The translations under genes were made by a program, and so were the position numbers. Of a DNA stretch of 64,000 nucleotides, positions 26,241-34,562 are shown piece by piece; the first letter of the stretch is position 1, and each line of letters starts with the position of its first letter. The DNA is from Algoriphagus sp. (GTDB lineage: Bacteria > Bacteroidota > Bacteroidia > Cytophagales > Cyclobacteriaceae). Where the stretch lies: contig NZ_JAUXYL010000024.1 of assembly GCF_030694375.1 (NCBI RefSeq), positions 38,400-102,399 on the forward strand, read 5' to 3'. The notes beneath the pieces are model-generated. The model was not told the DNA's origin. It ran no database searches and saw only the letters and a program-made list of their open reading frames with translations.

Positions 26241-26708
26241 ATGAAAAAGTCCAATTACCTTCTTATTGGTCTATTAACTTTCCACTATTCCTGCAATAAA
26301 CCAACCGAAACAGTTTCTTGGGACTTTACGGATTCCACAGAATTTGTTGTTGAAGAAAAGGCACTCCCGGCGGGCGACAATTCCGAGACTTCCTTAGACT
26401 GGGAAGGCACCTACTTTAATACCCTCCCCTGCGAAAGTTGTGAAGGAATTGAAACTTGGGTTACACTGAATCAGGACGGTACTTTTGAGCTCAAGACAAA
26501 CTACCTGGGTCTAAACGATGCTCGGGAAGAAATTTTCACCGGCAAATTCTTATGGGATAAATCGGGTTCCAATGTTACCCTCCAAGGACTAATTGGTGAT
26601 TATCCGGGCAAATTCAAAGTCGGAGAAGATCAACTTTGGTACTTGGATCAAGCCGGCCACCGAATTGAGGGAGCATTGGCCGATCAGTATATACTCAAAA
26701 GAAAGTGA
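26241..26708 (+). CDS. NlpE-like lipoprotein
   Basis: 155 residues from the ATG at 26241, with a lipobox ending HYSC. The mature part has the NlpE N-domain pattern: DWEGTYFNTLPCESCEGIET (with the CxxC), VTLNQDGTFEL, FTGKFLWDKSGSNVTL, and a closing beta segment. In Enterobacteria NlpE senses copper and surface contact and signals to Cpx; Bacteroidota have many single-domain relatives whose role is not known. It follows the TonB-C-like gene and is convergent with oxyR, 2 bp from its end. Confidence 0.8.
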   Translation: MKKSNYLLIGLLTFHYSCNKPTETVSWDFTDSTEFVVEEKALPAGDNSETSLDWEGTYFNTLPCESCEGIETWVTLNQDGTFELKTNYLGLNDAREEIFTGKFLWDKSGSNVTLQGLIGDYPGKFKVGEDQLWYLDQAGHRIEGALADQYILKRK

Positions 26709-26710
26709 GC

Positions 26711-27643
26711 TCACTTAAACCGCACAATTTTCCCGTGAGCTTTTGAAGTCATCTCATGCGGAATCGCTTCGGTAATTTCTTTGTAAAGCAGTTCTACCAA
26801 TTTTTGCTTTAGGAAGCTTCGATTCAAAATAATACTCACTTCCCGGATTGGAGCAGTTCCTGCAAAAGGCCTTAACCTGCCTTTCTCTTCCTGAGAAAGC
26901 CCATGAGTCGCCAATTCGGGAAGGAGCGTGACCCCTTGGTAGCGATTAACCATATTCCTCAAGCCTTCCAAGGAACCGCTTTCATAGTGGAAATTCTTAT
27001 GACCTGCCATACTTTGATCACAGAAACTGATTACCTGATCCCTGAAGCAGTGGCCTTGCTGCAAAACCCAAAGCTCTTCCGATTTCAATTGATCTGCACG
27101 AATTTCATTTTCTTTCAAAAGTGGGTGATTCACGGATAGGTACACGTAAAACTTTTCGTAAAACATCGGCTTTTCCACTACGCCTGTCTCATCAAGTGGC
27201 GTTACAATAATCCCAAGGTCCAATTCATCATTTTTCAGCCTTTTGACAATCTCTTCAGTGACCATTTCCTGAACTTCAAGCTTTACATTGGGGTATTTTT
27301 CCAAAAACTTCCGGATAAACAGATGAAGAAGGTATGGCGCCAAGGTGGGAATGATCGCAAGTTTGATTGTGCCGGAAATATCTCCCTTTAGCTGAGCAAC
27401 CAGTTCCATAATTCCTTTACTTTCCGACACCACTTTTTTAGCTTGAGCGATGATCTGCACGCCGATCTCTGTGGGAATAACCGGCATCTTGCTTCGGTCA
27501 AAGAGAATCACTCCGAGTTCTTTTTCCAGCTTACTCAGTTGCGCGCTCAAGGTGGGCTGAGTCACAAAACAGGACTCGGCAGCATGTCCAAAGTGGCGCT
27601 GCTTATCTACCGCGATTAAGTACTCGAGCTGTTGAATGGTCAT
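26711..27643 (-). CDS. oxyR: Hydrogen-peroxide-sensing LysR-family regulator OxyR
   Basis: 310 residues: an N-terminal LysR winged helix (MTIQQLEYLIAVDKQRHFGH, QPTLSAQLSKLEKELG) and a periplasmic-binding-like effector domain. The two redox cysteines fall exactly at the OxyR positions, C199 (QQGHCFRDQ) and C208 (ISFC), so peroxide should form a disulfide that switches DNA binding. No catalase or ahp gene is adjacent, but an ohrR/ohr pair and a thioredoxin-like lipoprotein lie 2-4 kb away. It is divergent from the oxidoreductase gene at 27927 across 283 bp without another gene. Confidence 0.93.
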   Translation of the reverse strand: MTIQQLEYLIAVDKQRHFGHAAESCFVTQPTLSAQLSKLEKELGVILFDRSKMPVIPTEIGVQIIAQAKKVVSESKGIMELVAQLKGDISGTIKLAIIPTLAPYLLHLFIRKFLEKYPNVKLEVQEMVTEEIVKRLKNDELDLGIIVTPLDETGVVEKPMFYEKFYVYLSVNHPLLKENEIRADQLKSEELWVLQQGHCFRDQVISFCDQSMAGHKNFHYESGSLEGLRNMVNRYQGVTLLPELATHGLSQEEKGRLRPFAGTAPIREVSIILNRSFLKQKLVELLYKEITEAIPHEMTSKAHGKIVRFK

Positions 27644-27926
27644 TTAATTTGATTTTAATAAGTTTAAAAGGGCCACATAGCATGCCTTATCATTCCCTTG
27701 GGCAAAAAACTTTCTCTTGGGCATTTCAATAGAATTTATCTATTAAGATAATCAAAGAAACGGGATAAAGTGTTCGATCGCCAATTCAATACATGCCATA
27801 ATGCACCATTAATCTTCTTCCATGTGGTTTTAATCAAATAAGACTTTAAAAATTTCCCTTCCCTTCCAAAAAAGCCTAATTTATTCCGATTATATCACTG
27901 AAAATCAATAACCCAAAAAACCTATC

Positions 27927-29237
27927 ATGAGTAATTCCTCTTTTTCCAGGAGAAAGTTCCTTGGAGCCAGCCTTCTCACCACTGCAGGGCTAGGCCTAAT
28001 ACCAGGTCTGAGCTTTGCCTCTACAGCTTCTCCATTGTTCAACATTGCCAACGAACGCGTTCGATTGGGCTTTATCGGTGTTGGTCGACAAGCTGTGGGC
28101 CTTTTAAATAATTTCATGAAAATCCCAGGTGTAGAAGTCGTTGCAGGAGCAGACGTCTACGCCATTAAGCGAGAGCGATTTTCACTTCGCGTTCAGAAGA
28201 ATCAGAGCGAAGCAGGAAAGACTGCCATAGCCCCAAAACTCTACGAAGACTATCGGGAACTTTTGGCCAATCCAGAAGTGGACGCCGTAGTTATTGCAAG
28301 TCCCGACCATTGGCATGCCATCATGGCAATTGACGCCTGCAAGGCCAAAAAAGATATTTACCTGGAAAAGCCCTTAACCTTTACGATCAAAGAAGGTCAG
28401 GAGCTAGTCAAAGCCGTTCGATCCAATGGAATCGTCCTAGCGGTAGGGAGTATGCAACGCGCTGCAGTCAATTTCCAAACAGCAGCCCTGCATGTGCAAA
28501 AAGGACGCCTAGGAAAAATCTCCCAAGTCTTAGTCCATGTCGGAGATAATCCTCATCCAAAACCATACGACCTGCCAAAAGAAACGCTTCCTGCCGGACT
28601 GAATTGGGAAAAATGGCTGGGACCGATCCCTGCATTGCATTTCAACGATCTGTTAAATCCAGGGATTACGTTAAATCCTGAGAAAAACGAAGCAGCATGG
28701 GGCGCTTGGCGCTGGTACAAGGAAACAGGGGGTGGGCTAATGACCGACTGGGGCGCCCATATGATTGATATCGCGCAATGGGGACTCAGCATGGACCGAA
28801 ACGGCCCTGTGGAAGTTGTTCCGGGAATTGGTGATAGGCCCCTGACCTATCGCTATGCCAACGGCATTGAAATGTTGATAACTAAGTTCGATGAGGGCAG
28901 ACAGGGTGTCAAATTCATGGGAGAAAAAGGCTGGATTAAGGTCTCAAGAGGAAATTATGATACTTCTGTCAAAGAATTGGATTTAGGAAAGGAACCTGAA
29001 AACTTCACATTTGGAGCCCATCATGTGGATTTCATTGATTCAATTAGGAAAAGAAAGGATCCGATTGTACCTGTAGAAGTCGGACACAGCACTTGCACAG
29101 TTTGTACTATCGGAAATATTGCAGCAGACCTTGGAAAATCATTAAAATGGAATCCAATCGCTCAGGTGTTCAAAGATGATTGGGAAGCTAATACCAAGCT
29201 GCACTATACTTACCAAAACGGATATAAGCTAACTTAA
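27927..29237 (+). CDS. Tat-exported Gfo/Idh/MocA-family oxidoreductase
   Basis: 436 residues with a twin-arginine signal (SRRKFLGASLL) and a Rossmann domain starting VRLGFIGVGRQAVG. The family EKP motif is present in DIYLEKPLTF near residue 151, followed by the C-terminal Gfo/Idh domain (GGGLMTDWGAHMIDIAQWG). Such proteins usually oxidise or isomerise sugars or inositols using tightly held NAD(P), and Tat export fits folding with the cofactor. Substrate unknown. The next gene, a thioredoxin-like lipoprotein, starts 21 nt later, so they are probably co-transcribed. Confidence 0.87.
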   Translation: MSNSSFSRRKFLGASLLTTAGLGLIPGLSFASTASPLFNIANERVRLGFIGVGRQAVGLLNNFMKIPGVEVVAGADVYAIKRERFSLRVQKNQSEAGKTAIAPKLYEDYRELLANPEVDAVVIASPDHWHAIMAIDACKAKKDIYLEKPLTFTIKEGQELVKAVRSNGIVLAVGSMQRAAVNFQTAALHVQKGRLGKISQVLVHVGDNPHPKPYDLPKETLPAGLNWEKWLGPIPALHFNDLLNPGITLNPEKNEAAWGAWRWYKETGGGLMTDWGAHMIDIAQWGLSMDRNGPVEVVPGIGDRPLTYRYANGIEMLITKFDEGRQGVKFMGEKGWIKVSRGNYDTSVKELDLGKEPENFTFGAHHVDFIDSIRKRKDPIVPVEVGHSTCTVCTIGNIAADLGKSLKWNPIAQVFKDDWEANTKLHYTYQNGYKLT

Positions 29238-29258
29238 TTCTAAATATCCACTTCACCC

Positions 29259-30470
29259 ATGCACTATTCTATTCGAAAAATATTCTTATGTATTGTCTAC
29301 TTATCCACAGCATTTCTGTTTTTCCAATGCGGGAAAAGTAGCAAGTCAACCGAGGAACCAGTCGCTGTCAGTGCGGATTCTTTTGTTCCAAATCCACAGG
29401 TGGTGTCTGAACAGACTATTGCCAAACTGGCAATTGGTGATAAAGCACCACCTTTTAATCTCCCTGACGTGGATGGGAAATTCCATAGCCTTGAAGACTA
29501 TGCAGATTCGGAAGTGTTTGTAGTCAATTTCACCTGCAATCATTGCCCAACAGCTCAAGCGTATGAAGATCGGTACATTGATTTAGTGAAAGAGTACGAA
29601 GGAAAATCCGTTGCAATCATTGCTATTTCTTCCAACAGTCCAATTGCAGTTTTGCCCGAAGAATTGGGCTATACAGACTTGGGTGATTATTATGAGGAAA
29701 TGAAAATCCGAGCTGTGGATAAAGGGTACAATTTCCCTTACCTCTATGATGGTGATACTCATGAATTCTCTTTGGCATATGGCCCAACGGCAACTCCACA
29801 TGTATTTGTTTTTGACAAAAACCGAAAACTTACTTACTCGGGTAGAATCGACGCTTCAGAAAAACCCGGAACCGGCAATTCGGAAGATCTACGTGCGGCA
29901 ATTGAAGCTACTTTGAGAGGCGAGGCGCTTCCAGCAGAATCTGCTCAAACGCCTGCTTTTGGCTGCTCCATGAAATGGGCTTGGAAAAACGAATACACCA
30001 TCAAAACAAACAAAGACTGGTCAGAAAGACCAGTTACAATTGAAAAGCTTTCTCCATCCGGTTTGGCGGATTTGTTGAAAAATGATACCGACGAGTTGCT
30101 TTTGGTCAATTTCTGGGCGACTTGGTGTGGGCCATGTATCATCGAATATCCGGAGTTTGTGACCATTCAGCGGATGTATGGAGAGCGAGATTTTCAGTTT
30201 GTCTCTGTGAGTATGGACACACCGGATCAAGCTGACAAAGCATTGAAATTCCTGAAAGGAAAAGAATCAGCCCTTCCAAATTACATCATGGACACCAATG
30301 ACAAATATGAGGTGATCAAAGTGGTTGGTTCGGATTGGGATGGGAGTTTACCGATTACCCTTTTGATCGAACCGGGAGGAAAAGTGGCCTATCGAGTACC
30401 CGGTACTATTGACGCATTGAAATTGAAAAAAGCAATTGTGGATCATCCGATGATCGGAAGATATTATTAG
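29259..30470 (+). CDS. Lipoprotein with two thioredoxin-fold (redoxin/TlpA) domains
   Basis: 403 residues with lipobox cysteine C24 (LFFQC). The first redoxin domain (about 55-220) has an unusual active site, C93-N-H-C96 in NFTCNHCPTAQAY. The second (about 260-400) has a standard WCGPC (C290/C293). The two halves differ enough to be an old fusion, not a recent duplication. It is predicted to be an envelope thiol-disulfide oxidoreductase or peroxidase reductant. It sits behind the Gfo/Idh gene and near oxyR and ohr, which suggests an oxidative-stress role, but partners are not known. Confidence 0.85.
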   Translation: MHYSIRKIFLCIVYLSTAFLFFQCGKSSKSTEEPVAVSADSFVPNPQVVSEQTIAKLAIGDKAPPFNLPDVDGKFHSLEDYADSEVFVVNFTCNHCPTAQAYEDRYIDLVKEYEGKSVAIIAISSNSPIAVLPEELGYTDLGDYYEEMKIRAVDKGYNFPYLYDGDTHEFSLAYGPTATPHVFVFDKNRKLTYSGRIDASEKPGTGNSEDLRAAIEATLRGEALPAESAQTPAFGCSMKWAWKNEYTIKTNKDWSERPVTIEKLSPSGLADLLKNDTDELLLVNFWATWCGPCIIEYPEFVTIQRMYGERDFQFVSVSMDTPDQADKALKFLKGKESALPNYIMDTNDKYEVIKVVGSDWDGSLPITLLIEPGGKVAYRVPGTIDALKLKKAIVDHPMIGRYY

Positions 30471-30501
30471 GATTTACGAATTTAGGATTACCACCTTTTA
30501 G

Positions 30502-30533
30502 AGACCTTCGAGGTTAAAAAACCTCAAAGGTCT
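30502..30533. repeat. Hairpin element, probable dispersed palindromic repeat
   Basis: AGACCTT-C-GAGGTT (30502-30515), loop AAAA, AACCTC-A-AAGGTCT (30520-30533): 14-nt arms with a single C/A mismatch. I recall palindromes of this GACCT...AGGTC type as common dispersed repeats in Bacteroidota. The rest of the gap, 30540-30600, is a mosaic of ACTGAAAACTGAGACTGGAAAC-like direct repeats. Confidence 0.5.
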
Positions 30534-30617
30534 GCCCTACTTACTGAAAACTGAGACTGGAAACTAGGAAATAGGATTGGAAACAAGTAGATTGTATCCA
30601 ATCCTAATTTTCGTTTT

Positions 30618-31058
30618 ATGGCTAATTCAGAATTCCCTTCAATTGAGCTTTCCCGCTTACTCTACTCCTCGTCCCGGCTTTTAATTCAGCGAATCCAGTT
30701 GACATTGAATGAATTTGGCCTGACTTATCCACAATTTTTGGTGCTGTCAATCCTTTGGGAAGAAGACGGGCTGAAAGTTCACCAACTCGGCGAAAAGCTG
30801 AATTTGGACTCCGGAACGCTCACCCCGCTTTTAAAAAAACTGGAAAGCCAAAATATACTGAAGCGAAAGCGGGGAGAAGAAGATGAGCGAACGGTAAGCA
30901 TTCACCTTACTTATCCTGGAAAATCACTTCAATCCAAAACCTTGAGTGCGCTGGTTTTGTTGGATGAACAAATTCAACTCCAACAACCTGGCGAAGTCCA
31001 AATACTTCTACCTATACTGGAGGAGCTTTTGAACAAACTCAAAACACTCAAAACTTAA
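30618..31058 (+). CDS. MarR/OhrR-family repressor lacking the sensing cysteine
   Basis: 146 residues with the OhrR-type winged helix: YPQFLVLSILWEEDGLKVHQLGEKL and LDSGTLTPLLKKLESQ, then the wing EEDERTVSIHLT. In OhrR the reactive Cys lies in a C-x-LLYxSSR context near residue 15; here that stretch reads ELSRLLYSSSR, with Ser at residue 12, and the whole protein has no cysteine. DNA binding should be intact, but organic-peroxide sensing by this thiol is not possible. Its stop is 1 nt before the ohr start, so it probably autoregulates the pair by another signal. Confidence 0.85.
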   Translation: MANSEFPSIELSRLLYSSSRLLIQRIQLTLNEFGLTYPQFLVLSILWEEDGLKVHQLGEKLNLDSGTLTPLLKKLESQNILKRKRGEEDERTVSIHLTYPGKSLQSKTLSALVLLDEQIQLQQPGEVQILLPILEELLNKLKTLKT

Positions 31059-31059
31059 A

Positions 31060-31482
31060 ATGGAAAAATTGATCGTGGACTACACTGCAATTGCAGTCAA
31101 CACAGGAGGAAGAAAAGGACATGTGCGAACCGAAGATGGATTGCTGGATTTTGATGTCACTATGCCGAAGGAAATCGGAGGCGAAGGAGGTAAAACCAAT
31201 CCTGAACAACTTTTTGCTGCAGGTTATGCCTCCTGCTTTGGAGGTACTTTGGCTGCTGTAGCGGGCAAAACGAGTTTGCGAGATTCCGAGATAAAAGCGA
31301 AAGTTCATCTCGGACACTATGGTCCTGACAGCTTTGGCTTGGCCGTGGATATCGAGGTAAAAATCCCGCATGCTGATTCACTCGAACATGCACAAAAGTT
31401 GGCCGACCTTGCCCACGAGCATTGCGTTTATTCCAAAGCGACAAGAGGGAATATTGAAGTGAATGTGAAGGCTGTAGAATAA
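31060..31482 (+). CDS. ohr: Organic hydroperoxide resistance protein Ohr (OsmC family)
   Basis: A 140-residue thiol peroxidase that reduces organic hydroperoxides. The catalytic cysteines are C59 (AAGYASCFGG) and C122 (HEHCVYSKATRGN), with the family NPEQLFAAGY motif before the first. These mark it as Ohr and not OsmC. It is translated just behind the MarR-type repressor gene and ends in a strong terminator. Confidence 0.94.
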   Translation: MEKLIVDYTAIAVNTGGRKGHVRTEDGLLDFDVTMPKEIGGEGGKTNPEQLFAAGYASCFGGTLAAVAGKTSLRDSEIKAKVHLGHYGPDSFGLAVDIEVKIPHADSLEHAQKLADLAHEHCVYSKATRGNIEVNVKAVE

Positions 31483-31518
31483 ATTTCTATAAGATTCGAT
31501 TTTTGCTTTAGCAGATAT

Positions 31519-31558
31519 AAATCAAAAAAGACAAGCTATGACTTGTCTTTTTTGATTT
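31519..31558 (+). terminator. Terminator after ohr
   Basis: 17-bp perfect arms (31519-31535 and 31542-31558) around CTATGA; the right arm contains CTTGTCTTTTTT. Potentially bidirectional. Confidence 0.9.
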
Positions 31559-31699
31559 AGTCTCAAGCTTTTTGTTTGCAATCCTACAAATTCAACTCAA
31601 AGATCAAATCCAAATCAGGCTATTTTACACTTTTACCCAATCGGTTACGCTCCGAAATCCAAAACCAATTAACTTCCCCGCTGAAACAAAAATACCCGC

Positions 31700-34234
31700 A
31701 TGAACAAGATTTTACTTTCAATTGCATTTGTATTAATGGCTTGCTTTGGCGCTTTGGCCCAATTGCAAACTCCCGAGCAATTCCTGGGCTATAAACCCGG
31801 GGACCGATTCACACCTCATCACCGCATGGTCGACTACTTTGAGTATGTCACATCGCAAAATCCCAACATCAAACTGATCCAGTACGGCGAAACCAACGAG
31901 AAACGCCCTTTGATTATCGCCATACTATCCAGTCCGGAAAACATGGCAAAATTGGAGCAAATCCGCACAGATAACCTCAAGCGGGCAGGACTGATGGAGG
32001 GATCTCCAAGCACTGAAATCCCGATCAACTGGATGTCTTTCAATGTTCATGGAAATGAATCCGTGGGGATGGAAGCGGCCATATCCTCTTTTTATACTTT
32101 GGCAGATCCGAACAATGCCAAATCTCAGGAATGGCTGAAAAACCAGATTGTGATCATCGACCCCTGCATCAACCCGGACGGCAGAGATCGCTATTCCAAC
32201 TGGTACAATCAAAAAATGAACACCACGCTGCAGCCTGACCTTCAGTCTCAGGAGCACAATGAGCCTTGGCCGGGAGGACGTGCAAATCACTACCTATTTG
32301 ACCTAAATCGTGATTGGGCCTGGCAAGTACAAGTCGAGTCTCAACAACGACTGAAAATCTATCAACAATGGATGCCTCAGCTGCACCTGGATTTCCACGA
32401 ACAGGGAATTGACAATCCCTTTTACATGGCTCCGGCGGCAGAACCTTTGCACGAGCAGCTGACTCCTTTTCAGCATGAGTTTCAGGATATTTTTGGCAGA
32501 AATACTGCGAAATACTTCGATCAAATGGGTCGATTCTACTTCACCAAAGAGCGCTTTGATCTGCTGTATCCATCCTATGGCGACACCTACCCGATGTACA
32601 GCGGTGCTATCGGAATGACAATCGAGCAGGGCGGCGGAGGCCGAGGCGGAATCGGCGGCTACAATTCAGTTGGCGATACAGTGACTTTGAGAAGCCGAAT
32701 TGAAGGGCATTACACTGCTGCAATGTCAGCTGCAGAAGTGACCAGCCAAAATGCCAAAAGATTGGTTGATGAATTCGCTGCTTATTTCAAAAACAACTCC
32801 ACCAATCCCAAAGGCAAATACAAAAGCTTCGTAATCAAAGGCGAAAGCAATCCTGCCCAAGTAGCCAAATTGCTGGAGCTTTTGGATAAAAATGGCATCA
32901 AATACGGAAGGGCAGGTGCAAGATCCGGCCTGAAGGGTTTCGAGTATCAAAGTGGAAAGACTGGCGTGACATTTTCCACTTCTGAAAAAGACATCATCAT
33001 CAATGCTTACCAGCCGAGGTCCGTTTTGGCCCAAGTTCTTTTCGAACCAAATCCCGCCTTGAACGACTCCATCACCTATGACATCACGAGCTGGGCTATG
33101 CCCTATGCCTACGGACTTCAGGGCTACGCATTGGAAACAAGATTAGATGCAGCAGGCGCATATTCAAACCCAACTTTCAGCCCAAATCAGGCGGGAAATA
33201 CTCCAGTAGCTTACCTTGTCAAATGGCAGGGAACGCGTGATGCTGCATTTTTGGCCAACTTGCTCAATCAGAAAATTCGTGTAAAATATGCCGAATTTCC
33301 GTTTGAGGTAGAAGGAAAAAACTTCCCCGCAGGATCCCTCATCATCACCAAAGGCGGAAATGAATACGTGGCTGATTTTGACAAAAAAGTGACTGAAGCA
33401 GCCAACAAATTCGGCATTCCCTTGGCCACTAGCCAAACAGGCTATGTGGACAAAGGCAAAGACTTTGGATCGCCAAATGTCCGTGTGATCAAAGCCCCAA
33501 AAGTAGCCTTGGTTGGCGGACAGGGAACTTCTTCGCTGAGTTATGGAGAGATTTGGCACTTCTTCGAAAAGGATCTCAACTATCCGCTCAGCAACCTGGA
33601 TGCGGCAGCAATGGGAAGCTATGACCTGAGCAAATATGACGTGATCATCATGCCTTCAACCTTTGGATCTGCGCTTAATGGCGCTGCGCAGCAAAAAGTG
33701 ACCGATTGGGTAAAAGCTGGAGGTAAACTGATTGCGCTGGACGCGGCTTTGAATCTTTTCGCAAATAAGGAAGGCTTTGCTTTGAAGAATTTTGATACGG
33801 AAGACGAGAAAAAAGCCGCTGAAAAAGCTTCAGAAGAACTTGCCAAGAAAGAACGTTTAGAGCCTTACACCGAAGTGGAAAGATTGGGTATTTCCTCCGG
33901 AACAGCAGGAGCAATCTATGAAGTTAAAATGGATGAAACGCACCCACTAGGGTATGGAACTGGTGGAAAATTCTACACACTAAAAAATAATTCCAACAGA
34001 TTCGCCTACCTCAATGGTGGAGCCAATGCCGGTATCATCGCCGCAAATGATTCCTATCGGACCGGATACATTGGGTATAAGATCAAATCCAAAATGGGTG
34101 GATCACTAGCCATAGGTGCAGAACGTCAGGGACGGGGACAGATCGTCTACTTTGTGGATAACCCGATTTTCAGAGGATTCTGGGAAAGTGGAAAACTGGT
34201 ATTAAGCAACGCAATCTTTATGGTTGGGCAGTAA
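31700..34234 (+). CDS. Secreted M14-family zinc carboxypeptidase-like protein
   Basis: 844 residues with signal peptide (MNKILLSIAFVLMACFGALA). The M14 domain carries the zinc-binding H117-G-N-E120 (NVHGNESVG) and a third His in LHLDFHEQG (H229 or H233). The catalytic Glu lies near residue 308 (MTIEQGGGG). The C-terminal half, about 370-840, is a glutamine-amidotransferase-like extension (IMPSTFGSALNGAAQQKVTDWVKAGGKLIALD). This long form is frequent in Bacteroidota and probably trims peptides in the envelope. A terminator hairpin follows at 34260. Confidence 0.88.
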   Translation: MNKILLSIAFVLMACFGALAQLQTPEQFLGYKPGDRFTPHHRMVDYFEYVTSQNPNIKLIQYGETNEKRPLIIAILSSPENMAKLEQIRTDNLKRAGLMEGSPSTEIPINWMSFNVHGNESVGMEAAISSFYTLADPNNAKSQEWLKNQIVIIDPCINPDGRDRYSNWYNQKMNTTLQPDLQSQEHNEPWPGGRANHYLFDLNRDWAWQVQVESQQRLKIYQQWMPQLHLDFHEQGIDNPFYMAPAAEPLHEQLTPFQHEFQDIFGRNTAKYFDQMGRFYFTKERFDLLYPSYGDTYPMYSGAIGMTIEQGGGGRGGIGGYNSVGDTVTLRSRIEGHYTAAMSAAEVTSQNAKRLVDEFAAYFKNNSTNPKGKYKSFVIKGESNPAQVAKLLELLDKNGIKYGRAGARSGLKGFEYQSGKTGVTFSTSEKDIIINAYQPRSVLAQVLFEPNPALNDSITYDITSWAMPYAYGLQGYALETRLDAAGAYSNPTFSPNQAGNTPVAYLVKWQGTRDAAFLANLLNQKIRVKYAEFPFEVEGKNFPAGSLIITKGGNEYVADFDKKVTEAANKFGIPLATSQTGYVDKGKDFGSPNVRVIKAPKVALVGGQGTSSLSYGEIWHFFEKDLNYPLSNLDAAAMGSYDLSKYDVIIMPSTFGSALNGAAQQKVTDWVKAGGKLIALDAALNLFANKEGFALKNFDTEDEKKAAEKASEELAKKERLEPYTEVERLGISSGTAGAIYEVKMDETHPLGYGTGGKFYTLKNNSNRFAYLNGGANAGIIAANDSYRTGYIGYKIKSKMGGSLAIGAERQGRGQIVYFVDNPIFRGFWESGKLVLSNAIFMVGQ

Positions 34235-34259
34235 AATCCAGAAGAATCTTGAATTAAAG

Positions 34260-34288
34260 CCGACTACTGAAGAGTGGTCGGTTTTTTT
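34260..34288 (+). terminator. Terminator after the M14 peptidase
   Basis: CCGACTACT (34260-34268), loop GAAG, AGTGGTCGG (34273-34281) with one T-G pair, then seven T. Confidence 0.85.
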
Positions 34289-34562
34289 GTGGGGATAATT
34301 TGAAAAAACAAATGATGCGTTAGTCCTCAAATTTACCTGGGAACTTAAAAAAGCTTTAGCTTTTTTACTTTGTGACCTTGAAAAGGAATGATTTCACTTA
34401 AATCACTGAGGTGCTGAAAGAGATAAATACTTCTTTTCATTTTTTTCTTTGCGAAATCTTTGCGGTTAAAAAAGTAACATAAGTTAAGGTTTGACTCTAG
34501 ATTTCTGTCAAACAAGATTTTGTTTTTGGTAAATTGTACCATAACCCCTTGATCTGCTGATT
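34289..34562. other. Gene-free stretch with a TTTGCG-type interspersed element
   Basis: No convincing coding sequence. At 34447-34470 it holds CTTTGCGAAATCTTTGCGGT, a near 11-nt periodic element, preceded by TTTCACTTAAATCACTGAGG. Related motifs occur at 57561-57590 and, more loosely, at 23891-23930 and 39419-39450. Confidence 0.5.

Noticed and set aside
34345..34542. 65-codon open frame on the minus strand in the gap before the dioxygenase gene
   Set aside because: The composition is that of AT-rich spacer carrying a TTTGCG element, with no start context and no recognisable domain.
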